Assembly (NCBI RefSeq): GCF_041435495.1
Contig: NZ_CP108644.1
Coordinates: forward strand, 4,821,501 to 4,885,500
Source of the DNA: Streptomyces sp. NBC_01116
Lineage (GTDB): Bacteria; Actinomycetota; Actinomycetes; Streptomycetales; Streptomycetaceae
Length of the DNA stretch: 64,000 nucleotides
Reading direction: 5' to 3'
This document shows, piece after piece, positions 1 through 9,046 of the stretch. Both the position numbers and the translations under genes were made by a program. The first letter of the stretch is position 1, and every line of letters begins with the position of its first letter. The notes beneath the pieces were generated by a model. It worked only from the letters and a program-made list of their open reading frames with translations, did not search any database and was not told the origin of the DNA.

Positions 1-94
1 GCCGCAGCTGGAGCGGGGCCGCTACCCCGACAAGGCCGCCGGCGCGAAGATCGCGGGCCTGCTGAGGGCGGTCGCCGACCAGCTCGACGTGTAG
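1..94 (+). CDS. C-terminal end of an unidentified protein
   Basis: Only the last 30 codons are present, in the frame beginning at base 2 and ending at the TAG at 92-94. The tail is helical and charged (ends KIAGLLRAVADQLDV). Its G+C-rich wobble positions fit a real Streptomyces gene. It converges on the mqnB-mqnD operon. Too little is visible to assign a family. Confidence 0.55.
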   Translation, partial: PQLERGRYPDKAAGAKIAGLLRAVADQLDV

Positions 95-143
95 CGGACG
101 GCGACCCGCGAAGGCGCTGCCGGGGCGCGGACCCTGCGGGCGG

Positions 144-395
144 TCAGGCCTGGCTCTCCGCGAGGAGCCGGGTGAACCTTCCCAGGGCCGCGCGCACCGC
201 GCCCGAGCGGGTCAGCGGCGCGCGGTCGACGCCGGCGAAGAGCGTGACGAGCACGATGTCCGCGGCCACGGCCCGGCCCGTCGTCCGCACCGCCAGCCTC
301 CTGCCGCCGCCGAGACCGGACGGCTTCGCCGTCAGGGACGCACCGGGGTCCTCGTCATCGGCCCGGCGGGTCAGGACGAACCGCTTCCGGTTCAC
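144..395 (-). CDS. possible small ORF or gene remnant downstream of mqnD
   Basis: This 83-aa GTG-start ORF begins 30 nt after the mqnD stop on the same strand. The same frame stays open back to that stop and reads plausibly protein-like (RDHYRLRAV before the GTG). It may therefore be a small downstream gene or the C-terminal remnant of a longer, decayed gene. No Shine-Dalgarno sequence is obvious and I do not recognise the family. It could equally be a chance ORF in GC-rich DNA. Confidence 0.25.
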   Translation of the reverse strand: MNRKRFVLTRRADDEDPGASLTAKPSGLGGGRRLAVRTTGRAVAADIVLVTLFAGVDRAPLTRSGAVRAALGRFTRLLAESQA

Positions 396-425
396 CGCCC
401 GCAGCCGGTAGTGGTCCGGTCCCGC

Positions 426-1304
426 TCAGGGGAACGCGAGCGCGTCCGGGCCCAGCGGCGGTACCAGTCCCTCGGCCGCCGCGCGGGTCAGCAGGCCGCG
501 GACCGCCGCGTAGCCGTCCTCGCCGAGGTCGGCGGTGAACTCGTTCACGTACAGCCCGATGTGCTGGTCCGCGACGGCCGGGTCCATCTCCTGGGCGTGC
601 TCCAGGACGTAGGGCCGGGAGACCTCCGGGTGGTCCCAGGCCAGCCGGACCGAGCTGCGGACCGAGTCGGCCAGCCGGCGCAGGGTCTCCTCGCCGAGCG
701 AGCGCTTGGCGATGATCGCGCCGAGCGGGATCGGGAGGCCCGTGGTGTCCTCCCAGTGCCGGCCCATGTCGGCGAGGTTGTGCAGACCGAAGTTCCGGTA
801 CGTGAAACGGGCCTCGTGGATGACCAGACCGGCGTCGACCTTGCCGTCCCGTACGGCGGGCATGATCTCGTCGAACGGCATCACGACGACCTCGCCGACG
901 CCGCCCGGGACCATCTCCGCCGCCCAGAGCCGGAACAGCAGGTACGCCGTCGAGCGCTCGCTCGGCACGGCGACGGTCCGGCCGGTCAGGTCGAGGCCCA
1001 GCTCCTTGGAGAGGACCAGCGGACCGCAGCCCCGGCCCAGCGCCCCGCCGCACGGCAGCAGCGCGTAGTCGTCGAGCACCCACGGCAGCACGGCGTAGGA
1101 CACCTTCAGGACGTCCAGCTCACCGCGCTCGGCCATGCCGTTGGTGAGGTCGATGTCGGCGAAGGTCACGTCCAGTGCGGGCGCGCCGGGGACCCGGCCG
1201 TGCGCCCAGGCGTCGAAGACGAAGGTGTCGTTGGGGCAGGGCGAGAAGGCGATCTCGATCGCGTCCCCGGCCGGGCCCCGGCTAGCTGCGGTGTCGGTCG
1301 TCAT
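426..1304 (-). CDS. mqnD: 1,4-dihydroxy-6-naphthoate synthase MqnD
   Basis: This 292-aa protein is MqnD, a periplasmic-binding-protein-fold enzyme of the futalosine route to menaquinone. It converts cyclic dehypoxanthinyl futalosine to 1,4-dihydroxy-6-naphthoate in the cytoplasm. The N-terminal FSPCPNDTFVFDAW block, the DVTFADIDLTN segment and the FxYRNFG motif are typical, and the length matches the family. Its ATG start overlaps the 3' end of mqnB by 23 nt, so the two are translationally linked. Streptomyces scatters its mqn genes, and only mqnB and mqnD are seen here. Confidence 0.93.
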   Translation of the reverse strand: MTTDTAASRGPAGDAIEIAFSPCPNDTFVFDAWAHGRVPGAPALDVTFADIDLTNGMAERGELDVLKVSYAVLPWVLDDYALLPCGGALGRGCGPLVLSKELGLDLTGRTVAVPSERSTAYLLFRLWAAEMVPGGVGEVVVMPFDEIMPAVRDGKVDAGLVIHEARFTYRNFGLHNLADMGRHWEDTTGLPIPLGAIIAKRSLGEETLRRLADSVRSSVRLAWDHPEVSRPYVLEHAQEMDPAVADQHIGLYVNEFTADLGEDGYAAVRGLLTRAAAEGLVPPLGPDALAFP

Positions 1305-1989
1305 GCCGGTTCCAACCTTCCAGTACGGGGGCGATCTTCCCGAACGCGTCCGTGAGCGCCGCCAGCGCGTCGCCGATCCGCCAGGCGTCCCGGTCGCGGG
1401 GGCCCACGGCGTTCGACACGGCCCGCAGCTCCGTGACCGGCACCCCGGCCCGGGCGGCGGCCTCCGCGACCCCGAAGCCCTCCATCGCCTCGGCCAGCGC
1501 CCCCGGGTGCGCGGCGAGCAGGTCCGCGGCGCGTTCGGCGGTGCCGGTCACGGTGGAGACGGTGAGGACGGGGCCGGCGGCGGCGCCGGTGGCGGCCGCC
1601 ACCGCCCGCACGAGCGCGGGCGGGGCGGTGAAGCGGTCCCGGCCGAAGCCGAGCGCGGTGACCGGCAGGAAGCCCTCGGGGGTGTCGGCGCCCAGGTCGG
1701 CGGCGACGAGGTCGCTCGCCACGACCAGCGAGCCGAGCGGCGTCAGCGGGGTGAACGCCCCGCCGATCCCGGCCGAGACGACGAGACCGTACGGCGCGGA
1801 CGCCGACGCCAGGGCGAAGGCGGTGGCCGCCGCCGCGGCGGCCGGTCCCGCACCGCCCGCCAGCACGTCGAACGGGCCGCCGCGGTGCAGCTCGCCCCCC
1901 GGCAGCGCCACGGTCTCCGCGGTGCCCCCGAACGCACGCGTGACCGCGTCCCGTTCCACCGGGACAGCGGTCACGACCAGCACACGCAC
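1282..1989 (-). CDS. mqnB: futalosine hydrolase MqnB
   Basis: This 235-aa protein belongs to the nucleoside-phosphorylase/MTAN-like fold (starts MRVLVVTAVPVERDAV). Residues around VVSAGIGGAF and the late AEAMEGFGVAEAAARAGVPV segment form the nucleoside-binding site. The product hydrolyses futalosine to hypoxanthine and dehypoxanthinyl futalosine, the second committed step of the alternative menaquinone pathway. It is the promoter-proximal gene of mqnB-mqnD, overlapping mqnD by 23 nt. Pairing with mqnD makes the MqnB call much stronger than a generic nucleosidase call. Confidence 0.92.
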   Translation of the reverse strand: MRVLVVTAVPVERDAVTRAFGGTAETVALPGGELHRGGPFDVLAGGAGPAAAAAATAFALASASAPYGLVVSAGIGGAFTPLTPLGSLVVASDLVAADLGADTPEGFLPVTALGFGRDRFTAPPALVRAVAAATGAAAGPVLTVSTVTGTAERAADLLAAHPGALAEAMEGFGVAEAAARAGVPVTELRAVSNAVGPRDRDAWRIGDALAALTDAFGKIAPVLEGWNRHDDRHRS

Positions 1990-2055
1990 GGGTTACAGCC
2001 TCAGGGTCGAGGACGGGGGAGGGGCGCTCTCGGGGGAGCGGGGCGGTCCTTCTCG

Positions 2056-2532
2056 TCAGTCCTTCTTGAGCTCGAACTGCCAGATGCCCGTGAGCTTCTT
2101 GCCCTTGGTCTCCACGATGGAGATGTTCGTCTTCTCGGACGGCTGCCCCGTCTGGCTGGCGAAGAAGGCGCTGCCGGGGATCGTCCGGTAGGTCTTGTCG
2201 TACGGCTCCTGCTCGGCCTGCTGGCCGTTGATGAAGAGCGTCCAGCCGTTCTCGGCGATCTCGGGGTCGACGCCGAAGCGGACCTTGTCGTCCATGGCGA
2301 CCTTGATGGTCTTCTCCGCCTTCTTGTTCAGGCAGCCCTGGATCAGCGACTCCTTGATCGCCTCGCCGTCGTTGTAGCAGGCGGCCTCGGAGTGCACCGA
2401 GTTGCTGCCGACCGTCACGGTGGCGAGCGGCGTCGGCTTGTCGCAGGCGGACAGGACAAGGAGTCCCGCGGACACGGCACCAAGAGCGACGCCGATTCGA
2501 CGGCCCTTACCGGAGAAGAACGCAACGGTCAT
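2056..2532 (-). CDS. DUF2771-type secreted lipoprotein
   Basis: A 158-aa protein with a basic N-terminus, a hydrophobic stretch and a lipobox (LSAC, Cys about residue 30), so it should be exported, lipidated and held on the outer face of the membrane. The mature part carries a Cys pair (AACYN, QGCLN) and a WTLFINGQ core. It resembles the DUF2771 family of actinobacterial lipoproteins, whose function is unknown. It ends 66 nt upstream of mqnB on the same strand and starts 27 nt after the MFS gene, so one transcript could cover MFS-lipoprotein-mqnB-mqnD. Confidence 0.8.
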   Translation of the reverse strand: MTVAFFSGKGRRIGVALGAVSAGLLVLSACDKPTPLATVTVGSNSVHSEAACYNDGEAIKESLIQGCLNKKAEKTIKVAMDDKVRFGVDPEIAENGWTLFINGQQAEQEPYDKTYRTIPGSAFFASQTGQPSEKTNISIVETKGKKLTGIWQFELKKD

Positions 2533-2559
2533 GGGCCGAAGGCTATCGGTCGCCTCCGC

Positions 2560-4002
2560 TCATGCCACGCGGGGGTGCGGCGTGCCGCGCCGCGCGGCCC
2601 CCAGGAGGCCCCGTACGGACGTGGCCGCGCCGAGCGCGAGAATGCCCGCGGCGACCGACATGCCGAGCACCGCGTTGAGCGGCAGGGCGATGCCGATGCC
2701 GCCGCCGACCACCCACGCCATCTGGAGCAACGTCTCGGACCGGGCGAACGCGGAGGTGCGGACCTCCTCCGGCACGTCCCGCTGGATCATCGCGTCGAGC
2801 GACAGCTTGGACAGGGCCTGGGTGAAACCGGCGACCGCGCCGAGCGCGGCGACCAGCGCGGTGGAGAAGAAGACCGCGGCCAGCACCGCCACGCTCAGCG
2901 CGAGTCCCAGCACCGTCGCGACGATCACCTCGGGGCCGCGCGCCCGCAGCCAGGAGCCCACCGCCGTACCGCAGGCGTTGCCGACGCCCGCCGCCACACC
3001 GACGATGCCGAGCGAGACCGCAGCGCTCTGCCCGGCCAGCGGGTGCTCGCGCAGCAGGAACGCCAGGAAGAAGATGAGGAAGCCGGAGAGGGCCCGGTGC
3101 GCCGCGTTGGCCTGGAGCCCGTGCAGGACGGACCCGCCGACGGACCGCAGCCCCGGTGGCCGCTCCCTGGCGGGCTTCTGCCCGTTGCCGCCCCTGCGGA
3201 GGCCCGCCCGGGTGCTGCCGCCGTTCCGTCGCGGCACGGACCGCGGCGCGGTGTCCTCGTGGTGCGGGACGATCAGCCGCGCCCGGCGCTCGCCCTTCGC
3301 GGAGTCGACCTTGGGCGGCAGCGTGAAGGCGAGGAACGTGCCCGCGACGAAGATCGCGCAGGCGCCGTAGAGCGGCCAGGGCGAGCCGATGGCCTGGAGA
3401 CCGGCCCCGATCGGGGCCGCGACCCCGGTCGCCAGCAGCCCGGCCAGGGTGACCCGGGAATTGGCCTTCACCAGGGAGAATCTGGGTGGCAGCAGGCGGG
3501 GCACGACCGCACTGCGCACCACGCCGTACGCCTTCGAACAGACCAGGACGCCCAGCGCGGCCGGATACAGCTCCAGGCCCCCCGTGGCGACCGCGCCCGA
3601 CATGGTGATCGCCAGCAGCGCCCGGGCCAGCATCGCGCCCGCCATCGCGGCGCGGCGGCCGTGCGGCAGCCGGTCCAGGAGCGGGCCGATCACCGGGGCG
3701 AGCAGGGTGAAGGGGGCCATGGTGATGGCGAGGTAGAGGGCCACCCGGCCCCGCGCCTCGTCCGTGGGCACCGAGAAGAAGACGGTGGAGGCGAGCGCGA
3801 CCGTGATCATGACGTCGCCCGCGCCGTTCACCGCGTGCAGCTCGATCAGTTTTCCGAGACCGGATTCGCCCGCGCCATGGGCGTGCGTCGCCTTGCGGAT
3901 ACCGCGCGCCGTGCCGGTGAACGGGGCGCGCAGGGCACGGCCCGTCGCCCGCCCCGCCCTGCGGAGCGGGCCGGGACCGTCGTGCGACCTGGCGGCAGTC
4001 AC
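2560..4002 (-). CDS. MFS transporter
   Basis: A 480-aa polytopic protein with about 12 hydrophobic segments and a long charged central loop (ERRARLIVPHHEDTAP region), the usual two-halved major facilitator layout. Substrate is not evident. I chose the GTG at 4002 (VTAARSHDG), because the open frame upstream to 4296 is Arg/Pro-rich and lacks membrane or domain character. The start has only a weak GGGG ribosome site. It is co-directional with the DUF2771 lipoprotein and mqn genes, spaced 27 nt from the former. Confidence 0.82.
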   Translation of the reverse strand: MTAARSHDGPGPLRRAGRATGRALRAPFTGTARGIRKATHAHGAGESGLGKLIELHAVNGAGDVMITVALASTVFFSVPTDEARGRVALYLAITMAPFTLLAPVIGPLLDRLPHGRRAAMAGAMLARALLAITMSGAVATGGLELYPAALGVLVCSKAYGVVRSAVVPRLLPPRFSLVKANSRVTLAGLLATGVAAPIGAGLQAIGSPWPLYGACAIFVAGTFLAFTLPPKVDSAKGERRARLIVPHHEDTAPRSVPRRNGGSTRAGLRRGGNGQKPARERPPGLRSVGGSVLHGLQANAAHRALSGFLIFFLAFLLREHPLAGQSAAVSLGIVGVAAGVGNACGTAVGSWLRARGPEVIVATVLGLALSVAVLAAVFFSTALVAALGAVAGFTQALSKLSLDAMIQRDVPEEVRTSAFARSETLLQMAWVVGGGIGIALPLNAVLGMSVAAGILALGAATSVRGLLGAARRGTPHPRVA

Positions 4003-4418
4003 CCCGTCATAGTGCCCCAACCCTGGCCGGTATGAACGGCGATCGGCCGCGGACGCGCGTGTGACGCCCTGTCGGACGAGCACGCCGGAACCGTCCGCGG
4101 CCCCGCGCCCACCCGTGTCCGACCGGCATCGGCGGGAAGCCGGCGGGAACGGATACGGCACGTTTGGGACGGGCAGGTGGGCGCAGCGCGGCGGAGAGGG
4201 TAGCGTGCGTAACGCGCCACCGGCGGTTGTTCTTGGCCGCGCGCCTCTCGGCGATCCCGCAGAATGGATGGCAGAAGGCGCGCCCGAGGCAGGCACAACG
4301 GGTGTGGACGTCGACGCGGCCCCCAGGTCCGCTCCGCCCGCACCTGTCTGGCCGAAACGGCAATCGTCCAGCAGCTGGCGCGCTCGTGAGACTGGCGTAT
4401 GGAGAGAAGCGAAGACCT
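4003..4418. promoter_or_regulatory. divergent intergenic region, MFS / DUF3027
   Basis: These 416 bases separate the divergently transcribed MFS and DUF3027 genes, so they should hold both promoters. A TAGCGT hexamer at 4201-4206 resembles a Streptomyces -10 element for the rightward gene, but no convincing -35 could be fixed. No extended inverted repeat or coding signal was found. Confidence 0.35.
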
Positions 4419-5351
4419 GTGAGTGCTGCGACGACGACGCGAAGCCGTACGGCCCGGACCCCCGTTCCCGACCGCCTGTGCGCCGAGGCGGTGGACCTCG
4501 CGCGTGCCGCCGCGGAGGAGGCCGCCGCGCCCGGAGTGGTCGGTGAGCACATCGGCGTGATCTCCGAGGGAGACCGCGTCGTCACGCACTACTTCGAGGC
4601 CAAGGAGCCCGGGTACCGGGGCTGGCGCTGGGCGGTGACGGTCGCGCGGGCCTCCCGCGCGAAGAACGTCACCCTCGACGAAACGGTGCTGCTGCCGGGG
4701 GACGACGCGCTCCTGGCGCCGGAGTGGGTGCCGTGGAGCGAGCGGCTGCGCCCCGGCGACATGGGCCCCGGCGACCTGCTGCCCACCGAGGCGGAGGACC
4801 TGCGCCTGGAGCCCGGCTGGACCGGCGAGGACGAGCCGCCGCCGAACTCCGTGGTCTCCCGGGAGCTGGCGGAGCTGGTCGACTCGGAGGACGCCGAGCT
4901 GACGGACCGGCCGGTGGCCGCCACCAGCCGCGGGTCCATCGCCGCGGTCGCGGACGAGCTCGGTACGCGCCGGGCGCGGGTGCTGTCCCGGTACGGGCTG
5001 TACGCGGCGGCCGACCGCTGGGACGAGGCGTTCGGCCCGAAGACGCCGATGGCCCAGGCGGCCCCGGCGACGTGCGTGAGCTGCGCGTTCCTGATCCCGA
5101 TGGCGGGCTCCCTGAAACAGGCCTTCGGGGTGTGCGCGAACGAGTTCGGCCCGGCGGACGGGCATGTGGTGTCGCTGGCGTACGGCTGCGGCGGGCACTC
5201 GGAGGCCGCGGTGATGCCGCCGCCGCCGAAGCCGGCGCCGCACGCGCTGGACACGATGCGGGTGGACGCGTACTCGCTGCGGCCGGAGCGCGGTGGGGGC
5301 TCCGTGCCGACCGAGCCGGACGGGGCGTCGGAGGACCTGGGCCACTCCTGA
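4419..5351 (+). CDS. DUF3027 family protein with a Cys cluster
   Basis: A 310-aa protein. The central RLRPGDMGPGDLLP segment and the C-terminal CVSCAFLIPMAGSLKQAFG block are hallmarks of DUF3027, an actinobacterial family without assigned function. The C-terminal block has CxxC, then C (GVCANEFGP) and CGGH, which looks like a metal site. I chose the GTG at 4419 (VSAATTTRSRT) because it follows a purine-rich GGAGAGAAGCGAAG stretch and everything upstream in frame is Arg-rich non-coding sequence. The next gene, the sacsin-like ATPase, lies 394 bases downstream beyond a repeat cluster. Confidence 0.82.
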   Translation: MSAATTTRSRTARTPVPDRLCAEAVDLARAAAEEAAAPGVVGEHIGVISEGDRVVTHYFEAKEPGYRGWRWAVTVARASRAKNVTLDETVLLPGDDALLAPEWVPWSERLRPGDMGPGDLLPTEAEDLRLEPGWTGEDEPPPNSVVSRELAELVDSEDAELTDRPVAATSRGSIAAVADELGTRRARVLSRYGLYAAADRWDEAFGPKTPMAQAAPATCVSCAFLIPMAGSLKQAFGVCANEFGPADGHVVSLAYGCGGHSEAAVMPPPPKPAPHALDTMRVDAYSLRPERGGGSVPTEPDGASEDLGHS

Positions 5352-5418
5352 CGCTCCTGCCCGCTGAGGGGGCCGGGCTCGCGGTGCCCGGGAATCGCGG
5401 GGCGCGTTCGGCCACCCC

Positions 5419-5636
5419 CAGCCCGTCCGGCGGTGCGGCCTTTCCAGCCCGTCCGGCGCTTGAGGACGGAACCGTTGCGGTGGACCGGGGTGCGCCCTTT
5501 CAGCCCGTCCGGCGTTTGAGGACGGAACCCCTTGGCCGGGGCAGCGGTCACCACAACAGGCACTCGGTGTGCAGGGCCCTGCGGTGGCACCCGGCACCAG
5601 GTCGACGGTTCCGTCCTCAAACGCCGGACGGGCTGG
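5419..5636. repeat. cluster of four dispersed repeats, the last inverted
   Basis: A roughly 29-30-bp element with core CCCGTCCGGCGTTTGAGGAC occurs here several times. A partial direct copy is at 5419-5432. Direct copies lie at 5444-5473 (one substitution, GCTT for GTTT) and 5501-5529. An inverted copy lies at 5607-5636. The third and fourth copies match over 29 bases and could fold into a long stem around 77 bases. Such units are, from memory, common between Streptomyces genes. They fill the 394-bp gap between DUF3027 and the ATPase and may act as a 3' processing or termination region. Confidence 0.85.
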
Positions 5637-5745
5637 CAATGGCCCGGAACGCTGGTACGGCGGAGGCGGCGCGCGCGGTACCTTCGGGCGCACACTGGGC
5701 CGCACAGGCATACGCGGTCCCTACCCAGCGGACGGAGTCGAGAGC

Positions 5746-8700
5746 GTGAGCATGAAGGCGACCGAGGGGGCCGATCCGTTCGGGACGGCACGGCTGCGGC
5801 GCGGCGTGCTCGACGCCTGGGGGGCCGGGCCCGCCAGGTTCCGGGAGGACGCCAACGCCGAGGAGGACCTCGCGCTCGGCGGCTACCGCGACCGCCTCGT
5901 CGTCGAGCTGGCCCAGAACGCCGCCGACGCCGCCGCCCGCGCCCGCGTCCCCGGTAGGCTCCGGCTGACCCTGCACCCCGCCGCCCCCGGCGACCCGGAC
6001 GACCGCTGCGTGCTGGCCGCCGCGAACACCGGCGCGCCGCTCGACGCCACCGGTGTGGAGTCCCTGAGCACCCTGCGGGCCTCCGCCAAGCGCGAGGGCC
6101 ACGAGTCCTCCGTCGGCCGCTTCGGCGTCGGGTTCGCCGCCGTCCTCGCGGTCAGCGACGAGCCCGCCGTGCTCGGCCGGCACGGCGGCGTCCGCTGGTC
6201 CCTGGCCGAGGCGCGCGAGCTGGCCCGCCAGGCGGCTGTCGGCAGCCCCGGCCTCGGGGACGAGCTGCGCCGCCGCGACGGACACGTACCCCTGCTGCGC
6301 CTGCCGCTGCCCGCCGAGGGCTCCGCACCCGAGGGGTACGACACCGTCGTCGTGCTGCCGCTGCGCGACGGCACCGCCGAGGACCTGGTGGCCCGGCTGC
6401 TGGCCGCCGTGGACGACGCGCTGCTGCTCACGCTGCCCGGCCTGGACGAGGTCGTCATCGAGACCCCGGACGGGACGCGGACCCTCAGCCGTTCGGCCCA
6501 CGGCCCGTACACGCACATCGACGACTCCGCCCGCGGCCTGGGCCGCTGGCGCACCGTGCTCCACCACGGGCCCATCGAGCCCGCCCTGCTCGCCGACCGC
6601 CCGGTCGAGGAGCGGCTGCGCCCGCACTGGTCGGTGACCTGGGCGGTCCCGGTCGACGAGGCGGGCGCCCCGCTCCACCCCCGTACCGCACCCGTCGTGC
6701 ACGCCCCGACGCCCACCGACGAACCGCTCGGCATCCCCGCCCTGCTCATCGCCTCCCTCCCGCTGGACACCGCCCGCAGGCACCCCGCGCCGGGGCCGCT
6801 GACCGACTTCCTGGTCGAGCGGGCGGCCGACGCGTACGCGGAGCTGCTGGGCTCCTGGCGGCCCGTGTCCACCGGGACCATCGATCTGGTGCCGGGACCG
6901 CTGGGCAAGGGCGGCCTGGACGGGGCCCTGCGCGGTGCGATCCTGGCCCGGCTGCCCCGGGTCGCGTTCCTGGAGCCCGCCGCGCCCCGGGACCCCGAGG
7001 CCGAGCCGGGCTGGGCGGACGACTGGGACCGGGACCGGACGGAGGACGGCGGGGACGGCACCGCCGCCCTGCGGCCCGTGGAGGCGGAGGTCGTCGAGGG
7101 CGTCGGGGCCGAGACCGTACGGGTGCTCGCCGAGGTGCTGCCCTGTCTGCTGCCCGCGGGCCTGGAGCGGCGCACCGAGCTGCGCACCCTCGGCGTCGCC
7201 CGCGTCCCCCTGACCGAGGCCATCGACCGCCTCGCCGGGCTGGAGCGCGACCCCGCCTGGTGGCACCGGCTCTACGACAGCCTCGCGGGCACCGACCCCG
7301 ACCGGCTCTCCGGCCTCCCCGTCCCGCTCGCGGGCGACCCGGACGACGAGCGGGCGGGCCGTCCGCCGCGCACCACCATCGGGCCGCGGCAGATCCTGCT
7401 GCCGCTTCCGGACGCGCTCACCGGCCCCGTCCTCGCCCGGCTCTCCCGCCTCGGCCTCAAGGTTGCTCACCCGGACGCCGCGCACCCGCTGCTGGAGAAG
7501 CTGGGGGCCCTGCCCGCCACGCCGCGCGCCGTGCTGAGCACCCCCCAGGTGCGGGCGGCCGTCGCCGGCTCGCTGGACGCGGGGGAGATCTGGGACGAGG
7601 ACGCGCTCGACGGCGACGAGCTGGCCGAGACCGTGCTCACCCTCGTCCGGGACGCCGAGCTGGCCCCCGGCGACGAGCCGTGGCTCGGCGCGCTCGCCCT
7701 CCCCGACGAGGACGGCGAACTGGCCCCGGCCGGTGAACTCGTGCTCCCCGGAAGCCCGTTCGCCCAGGTCATGCGCGAGGGCGAGCTCGCTCTCGTGGAC
7801 CAGGAGCTGGCCGACCGCTGGGGCGAAGGCCCCCTCACCGCCTGCGGGGTGCTCGCCACCTTCGCCCTCGTGCGGGCCACCGACGTCGTCCTGGACCCGG
7901 ACGAACTGGAGCCCCGGGACGGCGACTTCGCCGAACCCGACGACGCCGGGCTGCTGGACGCCGTCGACGTCTGGTGCGAGGACCTCCTCGACCAGCTGCC
8001 CGAGACCCCGGTGCCGCCCGTCGCCACCGAGATCGTCGCCGTGCGGGACCTGGACCTGGTCGACGACGACGCCTGGCCGCAGGCGCTCGCGATGCTCGCG
8101 CGCCCGCCGTTGCGCGACGCGCTGACCCAGCCGGTGCGGGTGCTGCTCCCGGACGGCACGACGCAGTCCGTGCGCCCGTACACCGCGTGGTGGCTGCGCG
8201 ACCACCCGGTGCTGGACGGCCGCCGCCCGGCCGGACTGCGCGCGGCGGGCGGTGACCCCCGGCTGGCCGGGCTGTACGACGCGGTGGACGCGACCGGCTT
8301 CGACGACGCCCAGGTGCTGCGGGCCCTCGGCGTGCGCACCTCGGTCGCGGCCCTCCTGGACGAGCCGGGCGGCGCGGCGGAACTGCTGGGCCGGCTCGCC
8401 GACGAGGACCGCCCCGTCACCCCCGTACAACTGCACGCGCTCTACACGGCGCTGGCCGAACTGGACCCGGACCAGGTGACGTTGCCGGACGAGCTGCGCG
8501 CGGTGGTGGACGGGGGCGTGGCGGTGGTCGACGCGGCGGACGCCGTGATCGCGGACGCCCCCGACGTGCTGCCGCTGACGGAGGGCCTGCCCCTGCTTCC
8601 GGTAGCGCCTTCCCGGGCCGCCGAGTTGGCCGAGCTGCTCCAGGTGCGGCGGCTCGGCGAGACGATCGAGGCCGGGGTGACGAGCGAGGGCGAGGAGCAC

Positions 8701-8961
8701 CGCGTACCGGAGCCGGTCCGCGTCCTGCTCGGCCCCGGCACCCCCGACACCTACGTCGAGCACCCCGAACTCCGCGCGGGCGGCGTCGAGCTGGACTGGC
8801 GCCGCACCCCGGACGGGGTCGTCCACGCCGCGACCCTGGAGGGCGTGGCGGCCGGCCTGGCCTGGGCGGCAGGCCAGTGGCCCCGCCGCTTCGAGGTCGC
8901 GGCCCTGCTGGAGGACCCGTCCCGGACGGAGGAGCTGGCCCGGGACCGCTGGTTCGACTGA
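5746..8961 (+). CDS. sacsin-like HSP90-type ATPase domain protein
   Basis: A 1071-aa cytoplasmic protein. The N-terminus has a GHKL/Hsp90 ATPase fold like the sacsin N-terminal region: the N-box ELAQNAADAA (about residues 50-60), LAAANTGAPLD, then the glycine-rich lid GRFGVGFAAVLAVSDEPAVL. The remaining 800 residues are acidic, Leu/Ala-rich and not recognised. The start GTG at 5746 follows a GGAG site (5734-5737). A second ATG lies two codons later. The family may be a stand-alone chaperone. A terminator follows at 9016. Confidence 0.82.
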   Translation: MSMKATEGADPFGTARLRRGVLDAWGAGPARFREDANAEEDLALGGYRDRLVVELAQNAADAAARARVPGRLRLTLHPAAPGDPDDRCVLAAANTGAPLDATGVESLSTLRASAKREGHESSVGRFGVGFAAVLAVSDEPAVLGRHGGVRWSLAEARELARQAAVGSPGLGDELRRRDGHVPLLRLPLPAEGSAPEGYDTVVVLPLRDGTAEDLVARLLAAVDDALLLTLPGLDEVVIETPDGTRTLSRSAHGPYTHIDDSARGLGRWRTVLHHGPIEPALLADRPVEERLRPHWSVTWAVPVDEAGAPLHPRTAPVVHAPTPTDEPLGIPALLIASLPLDTARRHPAPGPLTDFLVERAADAYAELLGSWRPVSTGTIDLVPGPLGKGGLDGALRGAILARLPRVAFLEPAAPRDPEAEPGWADDWDRDRTEDGGDGTAALRPVEAEVVEGVGAETVRVLAEVLPCLLPAGLERRTELRTLGVARVPLTEAIDRLAGLERDPAWWHRLYDSLAGTDPDRLSGLPVPLAGDPDDERAGRPPRTTIGPRQILLPLPDALTGPVLARLSRLGLKVAHPDAAHPLLEKLGALPATPRAVLSTPQVRAAVAGSLDAGEIWDEDALDGDELAETVLTLVRDAELAPGDEPWLGALALPDEDGELAPAGELVLPGSPFAQVMREGELALVDQELADRWGEGPLTACGVLATFALVRATDVVLDPDELEPRDGDFAEPDDAGLLDAVDVWCEDLLDQLPETPVPPVATEIVAVRDLDLVDDDAWPQALAMLARPPLRDALTQPVRVLLPDGTTQSVRPYTAWWLRDHPVLDGRRPAGLRAAGGDPRLAGLYDAVDATGFDDAQVLRALGVRTSVAALLDEPGGAAELLGRLADEDRPVTPVQLHALYTALAELDPDQVTLPDELRAVVDGGVAVVDAADAVIADAPDVLPLTEGLPLLPVAPSRAAELAELLQVRRLGETIEAGVTSEGEEHRVPEPVRVLLGPGTPDTYVEHPELRAGGVELDWRRTPDGVVHAATLEGVAAGLAWAAGQWPRRFEVAALLEDPSRTEELARDRWFD

Positions 8962-9015
8962 GCCGGTACGGGACGCGGCGCGCGTCCGGTGCGGGCCGGT
9001 AGCGATCGGCGCGGC

Positions 9016-9046
9016 GTGCTCCCGGGGCCCTGCGCCCCGGGAGCAC
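9016..9046 (+). terminator. terminator hairpin after the ATPase gene
   Basis: A perfect 13-bp stem (GTGCTCCCGGGGC paired with its complement) encloses the loop CCTGC, 55 bases after the stop codon. There is no T-run, as is usual for Streptomyces terminators. Confidence 0.8.

Noticed and set aside
1135..4035. 966-codon plus-strand frame over mqnB, the lipoprotein and MFS genes
   Set aside because: Antisense to three recognisable genes; the translation is Arg/Gly-rich without domains.
4003..4296. N-terminal extension of the MFS gene to 4296
   Set aside because: The extra 98 codons are Arg/Pro-rich and contain no membrane or targeting feature; the GTG at 4002 is a better start.
5617..8826. 1069-codon open frame on the minus strand opposite the ATPase gene
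   Set aside because: It is the antisense shadow of a GC3-biased gene, with Arg/Gly/Gln-rich low-complexity translation and no domain.
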